From contig JAEZEU010000620.1 of the NCBI GenBank assembly GCA_023432885.1, positions 1 through 12,800 on the forward strand: a stretch of DNA of 12,800 nucleotides, read 5' to 3'. This DNA is from Pseudomonadota bacterium. GTDB taxonomy: Bacteria > Pseudomonadota > Alphaproteobacteria > Rhizobiales > Xanthobacteraceae. Made by a program: the position numbers and the translations under genes. The first letter of the stretch is position 1; the number at the start of each line of letters is the position of its first letter. This document shows positions 1-6,231 of the stretch, piece after piece. The notes under the pieces were generated by a model. The model did no database searches. It worked only from the letters and a program-made list of their open reading frames with translations, and was not told the DNA's origin.

Positions 1-167
1 TGCACGGCCAGGCCTTCCGCATCGCCCATATGGGCCATGTCAACGCGCCGATGATCCTGGGCACGCTCGCCGTCATCGAGGTGGCGCTGAATGCGCTGCA
101 AATCCCGCATGGCAAGGGTGGAACCGATGCCGCGATTGAATGGCTCGGCGAAGGTGTAAGCGCCTGA
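1..167 (+). CDS. Class V aminotransferase, C-terminal fragment (serine/alanine-glyoxylate aminotransferase type)
   Basis: Read in the frame beginning at base 3, this stretch gives 54 residues and a TGA at 165-167; the start lies outside the window. The segment RIAHMGHVNAPMILGTLAVI followed by EVALNALQIPHGKGG is the C-terminal small-domain signature of fold-type I, class V pyridoxal-phosphate aminotransferases acting on serine, alanine or glyoxylate. The GHMGH-like block (AHMGHVN) is characteristic of that group. Such enzymes are cytoplasmic and move the amino group between small amino acids and 2-oxo acids. The PLP lysine and substrate residues are upstream and cannot be examined, so the exact substrate is not assigned. 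The next 500 bases hold only a decayed gene, so no operon partner is visible on this side. Confidence 0.8.
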   Translation, partial: HGQAFRIAHMGHVNAPMILGTLAVIEVALNALQIPHGKGGTDAAIEWLGEGVSA

Positions 168-187
168 CCGTTTTCGCCGCCGCGAGT

Positions 188-527
188 TTAGCGCTTGCTG
201 CTATCACGCACGGGCGCAGATCCGAGCTGATAGGCGCCGTGCAGCGCGCCCCAGATCACGAAGGTCCAGGCGGCGCCGTGGCCCAGAGGCCCGCGAGCAG
301 CATGGTAATCATGAGATTGATATAGCGCAGCAGTCTGCCGTGCCGGTTGCCGCCAAGAGGGATGTAGAGATAGTCGCGCAGAAACTGCGAAAGTGTCACG
401 TGCCAGCGCCGCCAGAGGCCAGCGCGAGCCACACCACCGGCGCAAGATTGCTGCGCCGCTCCAGCCAGAAATAGCCGGCCAGGACGATCGGCAGGAACAA
501 AAAGATGAAAGGGTAGAAATTGAAGAC
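188..527 (-). pseudogene. Decayed MBOAT O-acyltransferase (AlgI-like), internal deletion plus frameshift
   Basis: Three reading frames of the minus strand together give pieces of one membrane-bound O-acyltransferase. From about 527 to 414 one frame reads VFNFYPFIFLFLPIVLAGYF then WLERRSNLAPVVWLALAS, the usual N-terminus of AlgI-like proteins, but with no Met before VFN. Near 415 it jumps to the C-terminal block RRWHVTLSQFLRDYLYIPLG, with GNRHGRLLRYINLMITMLLA after it. This means that several hundred residues of the middle are missing. At GLW-HGAAW, which carries the family's conserved histidine, two extra bases shift the frame; the other frame resumes HGAAWTFVIWGALHGAYQLG and soon stops at 188. 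Intact relatives have roughly 450-500 residues and many membrane spans, so this cannot be functional. The family transfers acyl groups to exported polysaccharides. Confidence 0.8.
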
Positions 528-669
528 AGGCTTGGCAGCGCGGAACACGTAAACCCTAAAGCATACCAGCGGACCGCCAACGACTGCGCGTGAATGCCTC
601 AACGAAGCTGGCAATTGACCTGTCAGCACCAATATAACAGAGGATTCGCGGCCCCCGCCGCGCTCCAGT

Positions 670-674
670 GAGGA
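670..674 (+). promoter_or_regulatory. Ribosome binding site deciding the peptidase start
   Basis: GAGGA followed by a 5-base spacer precedes GTG at 680. The alternative GTG at 668 has no comparable purine-rich site, so the shorter product is favoured. Confidence 0.55.
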
Positions 675-679
675 TCCGC

Positions 680-2797
680 GTGACCCAGCCGAAGTTAGCC
701 AAGAAACCCCAGGCCGCGCCGGTCGCTCCGCGCCGGCCGCATTCCTTCACCGCCCACGGCATCACCATCACGGACGACTATGCCTGGCTGAAGGACCAGA
801 ATTGGCAGGAGGTGCTGCGCGATCCCGGGATACTCGACCCGGATATCCGCCGTTATCTGGAGGAAGAGAACGATTACACCGAGAGCCTGCTCGGTCATAC
901 CGACCGCTTGCAGAAGAAGCTGGTCGCCGAGATGCGCGGCCGTATAAAGGAAGACGATTCGAGCGTCCCCTCGCCGGACGGGCCTTACGCCTATTTCCGC
1001 AAATTTCGCGAAGGCGGTCAGCACGAGATGTTCGGCCGCATGCCGCGCAACGGCGGCGAGGCCGAGATCGTCCTCGACGGCGACGCGCTGGCTGCAGAAT
1101 ACAAATATTTCAAGTTCGGCGGCAGCCGGCATTCGCCGGACCACAGGCTGCATGCCTGGAGCGCGGACACCAAGGGTTCCGAGTATTTTTCGATTCGCGT
1201 GCGCGATTGGGCGAGCGGCAAGGATCTCGACGATCTTGTCGAGGAAACCGACGGCACCGCGGTCTGGAGCAAGGACGGCAGGAGTTTCTTCTACGTCAAG
1301 CTCGACGACAATCACCGGCCGATGCAAGTCTGGCGCCATCGCCTCGGCACCAGCCAGGCGGACGATATCCTCGTCTACGAGGAGCAGGACCCCGGCTGGT
1401 TCACGCACCTGCACGAAAGCTCGAGCAGCCGCTTTTGCGTCATCGCCGGCGGCGACCATGAGACATCCGAACAGCGGCTGATCGACCTCGCCGCGCCCGA
1501 TGCGCCGCCGCGCCTGATCGCCGCGCGCGAAGAGGGTGTGCAGTATTCCGCAAACGACCGTGGTGATCAGCTCTACATCCTAACCAATGCCGATGGCGCC
1601 ATCGACTTCAAGGTCGTCACCGCGCCGCTCGCCTCACCCGAGCGCTCCAACTGGCGTGACCTGATCCCCTACCGCGAAGGCATCTATGTGCTCGACGTCG
1701 AGCTCTATGCCGGCCACATGGTGCGGCTGGAGCGCGCCAATGCGCTCCCGGCGATCGTGATCCGCGACTTCGCGAGCGGCGATGAGCACGCCATCGCCTT
1801 TGACGAAGCCGCCTATTCGCTCGACACGATGGGCGGCTACGAATTCGACACCACGAACCTGCGCTTCGCCTATTCGTCGATGACGACGCCCTCGGAGGTC
1901 TATGACTACGACATGGCGAAGCGGACACGGGTATTGCGCAAGCGGCAGGAAATTCCCTCCGGCCACGATCCTGCGGACTATGTCACCACGCGGATCATGG
2001 CAAGATCGCATGACGGGGCCGAGGTGCCGGTGTCGATCCTGCATCGGAAAGGTTTTATGCGCGACGGATGCGCGCCGCTCCTGCTCTATGGCTACGGCTC
2101 CTACGGCATGGCGATGCCGGCATCTTTCAATGCGAACCGCCTGTCGCTGGTCGATCGCGGTTTCGTCTATGCCATCGCCCACATCCGGGGCGGATCGGAC
2201 AAGGGCTGGGGCTGGTATCTCGACGGCAAGCGCGAGAAGAAGACCAACACGTTCGAGGACTTCGCCGCTGCCGGCCGGGCGCTGATCGACGCCAAATACA
2301 CCAGCACAAAGCGCATCGTAGGCCATGGGGGCAGCGCCGGCGGCATGCTGATGGGGGCGGTCGCCAACCGCGCGGGCGACTTGTTTGGCGGCATCGTCGC
2401 CGAGGTGCCGTTCGTCGACGTGCTCAACACCATGCTGGATGATTCGCTGCCGCTGACGCCGCCGGAATGGCCTGAATGGGGCAACCCGATCGAGAGCGAG
2501 AGGGATTTTCGCACCATCCTGTCCTATTCGCCTTACGACAATGTCGCGGCCAAGGATTATCCCGCGATCCTGGCGATGGGCGGTCTGACAGATCCGCGCG
2601 TCACCTATTGGGAACCGGCGAAATGGATCGCGCGGCTGCGCGCGACGATGACATCCGGCGGCCCGGTGCTTCTCCGCACCAATATGGGCGCCGGCCACGG
2701 CGGCGCCTCGGGGCGCTTCAACCGCCTGGACGAAATTGCGATCGTCTATGCTTTTGCGCTGTGGGCCGTCGGGCTGGCTGACAAGCCGGAGGTGTAA
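680..2797 (+). CDS. ptrB: Oligopeptidase B-like prolyl oligopeptidase family S9 serine peptidase
   Basis: A 705-residue cytoplasmic serine peptidase of family S9A, matching the usual length of oligopeptidase B, which cleaves short peptides after basic residues. The N-terminal half (about 1-400) has the seven-bladed propeller that admits only small peptides, with repeats such as YAWLKDQNW, DGTAVWSKDGRSFFYV and YAYFRKF. The C-terminal alpha/beta-hydrolase domain carries the nucleophile Ser552 in GHGGSAGG, Asp638 in GGLTDPRV and His673 in GAGHGG. Spacings of 86 and 35 residues fit the family. The block HIRGGSDKGWGWYLDGK is also typical. GTG at 680 is preferred because GAGGA at 670-674 lies 5 bases upstream. 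An in-frame GTG at 668 would add four residues and overlap that site. It stands alone between a decayed gene and a convergent pair. Basic-residue preference is inferred from family likeness only. Confidence 0.9.
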   Translation: MTQPKLAKKPQAAPVAPRRPHSFTAHGITITDDYAWLKDQNWQEVLRDPGILDPDIRRYLEEENDYTESLLGHTDRLQKKLVAEMRGRIKEDDSSVPSPDGPYAYFRKFREGGQHEMFGRMPRNGGEAEIVLDGDALAAEYKYFKFGGSRHSPDHRLHAWSADTKGSEYFSIRVRDWASGKDLDDLVEETDGTAVWSKDGRSFFYVKLDDNHRPMQVWRHRLGTSQADDILVYEEQDPGWFTHLHESSSSRFCVIAGGDHETSEQRLIDLAAPDAPPRLIAAREEGVQYSANDRGDQLYILTNADGAIDFKVVTAPLASPERSNWRDLIPYREGIYVLDVELYAGHMVRLERANALPAIVIRDFASGDEHAIAFDEAAYSLDTMGGYEFDTTNLRFAYSSMTTPSEVYDYDMAKRTRVLRKRQEIPSGHDPADYVTTRIMARSHDGAEVPVSILHRKGFMRDGCAPLLLYGYGSYGMAMPASFNANRLSLVDRGFVYAIAHIRGGSDKGWGWYLDGKREKKTNTFEDFAAAGRALIDAKYTSTKRIVGHGGSAGGMLMGAVANRAGDLFGGIVAEVPFVDVLNTMLDDSLPLTPPEWPEWGNPIESERDFRTILSYSPYDNVAAKDYPAILAMGGLTDPRVTYWEPAKWIARLRATMTSGGPVLLRTNMGAGHGGASGRFNRLDEIAIVYAFALWAVGLADKPEV

Positions 2798-2803
2798 CCA
2801 GCC

Positions 2804-2830
2804 GTCATGCCCGGTGTGCCCGGGCATGAC
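2804..2830. repeat. Extragenic palindrome (11-bp stem, 5-base loop)
   Basis: GTCATGCCCGG, a TGTGC loop, then CCGGGCATGAC form a perfect 11-bp hairpin 7 bases after the peptidase stop. The GTCATGCCCGGG type of palindrome resembles a short element commonly seen between genes in Bradyrhizobium-group genomes (from general knowledge, not searched). No T tract follows on either strand, so it is not a textbook intrinsic terminator, although it could stabilise the 3' end of the message or pause transcription. Confidence 0.65.
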
Positions 2831-2916
2831 GAGGTCATCAGGCATCCTCACGCCGCGCCATGCGAGTGAATGGAAAGGACTTTGCGGGGACCGGGCGCGA
2901 ATGACGCGCGCCGCGC

Positions 2917-2940
2917 CGTGACGGCCCCAGCGCCGTCACG
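2917..2940 (-). terminator. Hairpin after the dehydratase/RraA-like gene pair
   Basis: CGTGACGGC and GCCGTCACG pair perfectly over 9 bp around a 6-base loop. On the minus strand this lies 17 bases beyond the stop of the RraA-like gene at 2958, where a transcript end is expected. No T run follows, so intrinsic termination is uncertain. The stretch 2798-2957 between the two convergent stops holds only this hairpin and the palindrome at 2804-2830. Confidence 0.4.
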
Positions 2941-2957
2941 CACATTGAACAGCCCTC

Positions 2958-3677
2958 CTATCGCCCCCTCGCCTTGCGCCAGGCGGCGAAATCCGTGAGC
3001 GTCTTTTCGTCTGTAGCCGGATAGAGCCCGAAGATGCCGCGGCCCTTCTCGACTTCTTCCATGACAAAGTCCTCGAACGCGGTCATCTCGAAGGTCTCTT
3101 CCGCGATCTCATCGGCGAGATGCGCAGGAATGACGATCACGCCGTCGGCATCGCCAAGGATGACATCGCCGGGGAACACCGGCGCATCGCCGCAACCGAT
3201 CGGCACGTTGATCTCGATGGCCTGATGCAGCGTGAGGTTCGTCGGCGCGCTCGGCCGGTGGTGATAGGCGGGGAAGCCGAGCCTCGCGATCTCGGCGGAA
3301 TCGCGAAAGCCGCCGTCTGTGACGACGCCGGCACAGCCGCGCTTCATCAGCCGCGTCACCAGGATGGCGCCGGCGGAGGCAGCGCGCGCGTCCTTGCGGC
3401 TGTCCATGACCAGCACCGCGCCGGGCGGGCAATCCTCGATCGCCTTGCGCTGGGGATGGGAGCGGTCGCGGAATACATCGATTGTGTTGAGGTCCTCGCG
3501 CGCAGGCATGTAGCGCAGCGTGAAGGCTTCGCCGACCAGCGTCGGCTGCTCGCTGCTGAGCGGACGAACGTCTTGGATCATCTGGATGCGGAAGCCGCGC
3601 TTGAACAGCGCGGTCGCCACCGTAGCGGTGGAGACGCTCCTGAGCTTGTTGCGGGTGGCGTCGCTGAGTTTTGACAT
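2958..3677 (-). CDS. RraA/HMG-aldolase-fold protein, probable sugar-acid pathway enzyme
   Basis: A 239-residue cytoplasmic protein of the RraA-like family, which includes the RNase E inhibitor RraA and the divalent-metal pyruvate aldolase HMG/CHA aldolase. Numbered from the chosen start, Gly103 and the Arg125-Asp126 pair with Glu129 (RDSAE) fit the metal- and pyruvate-binding motif of the aldolases; PGDVILGDADGVIVIP (about 169-184) is the other conserved block. At about 240 residues it is longer than E. coli RraA (161). It is commonly annotated as ribonuclease activity regulator RraA. Its position downstream of a sugar-acid dehydratase suggests cleavage of a 2-keto-3-deoxy acid instead, which is inference. 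ATG at 3677 lies 9 bases from GAGGA (3687-3691), whereas ATG at 3683 is only 3 bases away. A 129-base gap with repeat-like sequence separates it from the dehydratase. Confidence 0.82.
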   Translation of the reverse strand: MSKLSDATRNKLRSVSTATVATALFKRGFRIQMIQDVRPLSSEQPTLVGEAFTLRYMPAREDLNTIDVFRDRSHPQRKAIEDCPPGAVLVMDSRKDARAASAGAILVTRLMKRGCAGVVTDGGFRDSAEIARLGFPAYHHRPSAPTNLTLHQAIEINVPIGCGDAPVFPGDVILGDADGVIVIPAHLADEIAEETFEMTAFEDFVMEEVEKGRGIFGLYPATDEKTLTDFAAWRKARGR

Positions 3678-3686
3678 GGTCATCTA

Positions 3687-3691
3687 TCCTC
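3687..3691 (-). promoter_or_regulatory. Ribosome binding site of the RraA-like gene
   Basis: On the minus strand GAGGA is followed after 3 bases by one ATG (3683) and after 9 bases by a second in-frame ATG (3677). The spacing favours the second, removing two residues from the longest reading. Confidence 0.5.
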
Positions 3692-3694
3692 TTG

Positions 3695-3804
3695 TCGTCA
3701 TTCCGGGGCGGCCGTGTCAGCGAGCGAACCTCAGATGCGCAATTGCGCATCGGTGAATGCCGAGGTTCCGGCGTCGATGCTGCGCGTCGCCGCGGAACGG
3801 CGCT
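3695..3804. repeat. Degenerate extragenic palindromic repeat between rraA-like gene and dehydratase
   Basis: The gap carries nested symmetry. A perfect 18-bp palindrome, GATGCGCAATTGCGCATC, lies at 3734-3751. Outside it, GAACCTC (3726-3732) pairs with GAGGTTC (3762-3768). The outer edges, CGTCATTCCGGGGCG at 3695-3709 and a GCGGAACGGCG-like stretch near 3793-3803, look like decayed halves of the same element. CGTCATTCCGGGG edges with ATGCGCAATTGCGCAT cores resemble dispersed repeats in Bradyrhizobium-group genomes (general recollection, not searched). It lies inside what should be one transcript and may lower or uncouple expression of the downstream gene. Confidence 0.55.
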
Positions 3805-3812
3805 GGCCTAGA

Positions 3813-5549
3813 TTAGTGAATCGGCGGCTCGCCGACCGGCGCTCCAAATCCGGTCTCGAGGAAATCGAAATCGCAGCCTTCATTGGCCTGCTTGATGTGC
3901 CTGGAGAACATCCAGCCATAGCCGCGCTCGAAGCGTTGCCCCGGCTGCTTCCATTCGGCGCGGCGCTTGGCGAGCTCCGCCTCCGATACATCGAGATTGA
4001 TGGTGCGGGCTGCGACGTCGAGCGTGATGCGGTCGCCGTTCCTCACCAGCGCGAGCGGCCCGCCGACAAAGGATTCCGGGGCCACATGCAGGATGCAGGC
4101 GCCGTAGCTCGTGCCGCTCATGCGCGCATCCGACAGCCGCACCATGTCGCGCACGCCCTGCTTCACGAGTTTGGTGGGGATCGGCAGCATGCCCCATTCC
4201 GGCATGCCGGGGCCGCCCTGCGGCCCGGCATTGCGCAGAATCAAGACATGGTCGGCGGTGACGTCGAGATCGGGATCGTCGATCGCCTTCTTCATCGAGG
4301 GATAGTCGTCGAACACCAGCGCGGGCCCGGTATGCTTCAGGAATCGCGGCTCGCATGCACTAGGCTTGATCACGCAGCCATCGGGCGCGAGATTGCCCCT
4401 GAGTACGGCGAGCGCCCCCTCCTTGTAGATCGGATTTTCCATCGTGCGGATGACGTCGTCGTTGTAGACTTCCGCGCGCGCGATGTTCTCGCCGAGCGTC
4501 CGGCCGGTCACGGTGATGCAATCGAGATGCAGATGCTGCTTGATCCGGCTCATCAATCCGGGAAGGCCGCCGGCATAGAAGAAATCTTCCATCAGATAGG
4601 TGTCGCCGCTCGGCCGCACATTGGCGATCACAGGCACCTTGCGGCTCGCCTTTTCGAAATCGTCGAGCCCGACATCCTGGCCGGCGCGGCGCGCCTGCGC
4701 GATCAGATGGATGATCGCGTTGGTGGAGCAGCCCATCGCCATCGCCACCGTGATGGCGTTTTCGAACGCCTTGCGAGTCTGTATCTTTTGCGGCGTCAGG
4801 TCCTCCCACACCATATCGACGATGCGGCGGCCGCACTCGGAGGCCATGCGGATGTGATTAGCGTCGGCCGCCGGAATCGAGGAAGCACCGGGCAGGGTCA
4901 TGCCGATCGATTCAGCAATCGCCGTCATCGTCGAGGCCGTGCCCATGGTCATGCAGGTGCCGTAGCTGCGGGCAATGCCGGCCTCCACGTCGACCCAGTC
5001 CTTGTCGGAGATTTTGCCGGCACGGCGCTCGTCCCAATATTTCCAGGCGTCGGAGCCTGAGCCGAGCGTCTTGCCCTTCCAGTTGCCGCGCAGCATCGGC
5101 CCCGCGGGCAGATAGATGGCTGGGATGTTCATGCTGGTCGCCCCTAGCAGAAGGCCCGGCGTGGTCTTGTCGCAGCCGCCCATCAGCACCACGCCATCGA
5201 CAGGATGGCCGCGCAGCAGCTCCTCGGCGTCCATTGCCAGCATGTTGCGATAGAGCATGGTGGTCGGCTTCAAGAGCGACTCCGACAGCGACAGCGCCGG
5301 CAACTCCATCGGAAAGCCGCCCGCCATCAGGACGCCGCGCTTGACATCGTCGACGCGGCTCTTGAAGTGCATGTGGCAAGGCTGCGCATCGGACCAGGTA
5401 TTGAGGATGGCAATGACCGGCCGGTCCCTCCATTCCTCCGGCGCGTAGCCCATTTGCATCGCACGCGAGCGATGTCCGAAGGCGCGAAGGTCGTCAGGGG
5501 CGAACCAGCGCGCGCTGCGCAGTTGATCCGGTCGTTTCTTGTCCGTCAT
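3813..5549 (-). CDS. IlvD/Edd-family sugar-acid dehydratase (L-arabinonate dehydratase-like)
   Basis: A 578-residue cytoplasmic iron-sulfur dehydratase that removes water from an aldonic acid to give a 2-keto-3-deoxy acid. On the chosen start, Cys58 (QPCH), Cys126 (MGGCDKTTP) and Cys199 (SYGTCMTMGTAS) sit 68 and 73 residues apart, the spacing recalled for the [2Fe-2S] ligands of rhizobial L-arabinonate dehydratase. DK after the second Cys would bind Mg2+, and Ser478 in SDARMSGTSYG is the expected catalytic base. LRSARWFAPDDLRAFGHRSR and the end RHIKQANEGCDFDFLE also favour the sugar-acid subgroup over the valine/isoleucine enzyme IlvD. The sugar (L-arabinonate, D-fuconate or a related acid) cannot be fixed from sequence. 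A GTG at 5564 would add five residues, but ATG at 5549 overlaps the stop of the upstream permease remnant as ATGA, supporting the shorter form. Confidence 0.9.
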   Translation of the reverse strand: MTDKKRPDQLRSARWFAPDDLRAFGHRSRAMQMGYAPEEWRDRPVIAILNTWSDAQPCHMHFKSRVDDVKRGVLMAGGFPMELPALSLSESLLKPTTMLYRNMLAMDAEELLRGHPVDGVVLMGGCDKTTPGLLLGATSMNIPAIYLPAGPMLRGNWKGKTLGSGSDAWKYWDERRAGKISDKDWVDVEAGIARSYGTCMTMGTASTMTAIAESIGMTLPGASSIPAADANHIRMASECGRRIVDMVWEDLTPQKIQTRKAFENAITVAMAMGCSTNAIIHLIAQARRAGQDVGLDDFEKASRKVPVIANVRPSGDTYLMEDFFYAGGLPGLMSRIKQHLHLDCITVTGRTLGENIARAEVYNDDVIRTMENPIYKEGALAVLRGNLAPDGCVIKPSACEPRFLKHTGPALVFDDYPSMKKAIDDPDLDVTADHVLILRNAGPQGGPGMPEWGMLPIPTKLVKQGVRDMVRLSDARMSGTSYGACILHVAPESFVGGPLALVRNGDRITLDVAARTINLDVSEAELAKRRAEWKQPGQRFERGYGWMFSRHIKQANEGCDFDFLETGFGAPVGEPPIH

Positions 5550-5748
5550 GTCTGGGTGCCCCACTTCTGGTCTGTATTCCGCTCGATCGTGCGGAAGATC
5601 AGGTTTTCGACAATCAGCCGGTGATGAGCACGGTCAGCAGGCCGGCCAACACGGCGGGCATGTCGAGCAGATTCCGCTTCTTGAAGATGTAGCAGCCGAA
5701 ACCGTCCAGCCCCGATGATGCGCCGAACACACGTTCAGCCGCGATGTG
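5546..5748 (-). pseudogene. Frameshifted C-terminal remnant of a NitT/TauT-type ABC transporter permease
   Basis: From about 5748 down, the minus strand reads IAAERVFGASSGLDGFGCYI then FKKRNLLDMPAVLAGLLTVL and ITG, ending in TGA at 5614-5616. With one base restored there the frame continues IVENLIFRTIERNTDQKWGT then QT and a TGA at 5546-5548. Together this is the end of a binding-protein-dependent permease (SsuC/TauC/NrtB type): the AELFGASSGLG, LLDMPAVLAG and ENLIFRTIERRTVRKWG-like blocks are all recognisable. The N-terminal part with most membrane spans is gone. The restored stop overlaps the dehydratase start by 4 bases (ATGA), typical of coupled genes in one operon, so the transporter was once upstream in the same unit. 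The substrate was presumably a sugar acid, by context only. Confidence 0.75.
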
Positions 5749-5791
5749 CGTTTCCTCTTGATAGCGCGGCTTGACCGCCCTGTCGGATTGG

Positions 5792-5807
5792 TAGTGCATT
5801 AGTGCAT
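5792..5807. repeat. 8-bp tandem direct repeat at the junction of two gene remnants
   Basis: TAGTGCAT occurs twice in direct succession (5792-5799 and 5800-5807). It lies in the 90 bases between the permease remnant and the GntR remnant, where both genes have lost their 5' parts. It may be a deletion or insertion footprint, but short repeats of this size can also arise by chance. Confidence 0.4.
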
Positions 5808-5834
5808 CTGGGGCAAGCAAGCCCGAGCGCACAC

Positions 5835-6040
5835 GGCGTCATGGCCGCCGACAACGAATTCCATGCGCAACTCTGTGAAGCCAAGCAGGACATTTGGACA
5901 CTGGTGCGCCGCCGAAGCGGGCATATCGACCGGCAGCGCCAGCCGCATCTGCCTTCGCCCGGCAAGGCTCAGGCAATCGTCGGGCACGCTGAGAACTTGC
6001 GCAAATCCGCGCGCAGCGCCCCGAGTATCTTGGCGACTGA
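5835..6040 (+). pseudogene. Frameshifted FCD-domain remnant of a GntR-family transcriptional regulator
   Basis: The plus strand reads GVMAADNEFHAQLCEAKQDI, WTLVRRRSGHIDRQRQPHLP and SPGKAQAIV in one frame (to about 5982). This is the ligand-binding FCD domain of GntR/FadR-type repressors: the DNxFH motif and the RRRSGHIDRLRxLHLPxPGK block are recognisable. The C-terminus then continues in two other frames as SGTLRT (about 5979-5996) and AQIRAQRPEYLGD with a TGA at 6038-6040, matching the family's usual ending. The whole N-terminal winged-helix DNA-binding domain is missing and at least two frame changes with a small deletion are present, so it is dead. Its orientation, divergent from the dehydratase operon, is the usual place for that operon's repressor. 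Confidence 0.72.
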
Positions 6041-6231
6041 AAGCCGCGAGCGACCGGCGGAAACCCGGCCGAACATGCTTTTTGGCGCCCGGCGCGGCTT
6101 GTCTTGCAGCCGCAAACCGTCCATCGTCAAAGGATGCAGCCGGAAAGATTGCTTCCGGCCTCTGACACGGCCGGGCCCCGCATGTTCTTGCCCGCGTCGG
6201 CCAGAACGAAGGAAACGGCGCGTAGCGCATC
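6041..6231. other. Intergenic leader of the hybrid kinase
   Basis: There is no convincing gene in these 191 bases. GCCGGAA and TTCCGGC (6139-6145 and 6153-6159) form a 7-bp hairpin with a 7-base loop. AAGGA at 6209-6213 is the only ribosome-binding-like stretch and is 18 bases from the kinase ATG, which is far. No sigma-70 or sigma-54 promoter could be assigned with confidence. Confidence 0.4.

Noticed and set aside
1634..2851. Open frame of 405 codons antisense to the S9 peptidase
   Set aside because: Low-complexity arginine/histidine-rich translation without motifs; the peptidase on the other strand has a complete catalytic triad.
3714..5060. Long open frame of 448 codons on the plus strand, antisense to the dehydratase
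   Set aside because: The translation is rich in His, Arg, Asp and Ala with no family pattern, as expected for the mirror of a high-GC gene. The minus-strand dehydratase has full motifs.
6081..6110. Possible sigma-54 promoter (TGGC ... GGCTTG) upstream of the kinase
   Set aside because: The distance between the GG and GC elements is 11 bases instead of 10 and the flanking consensus is weak.
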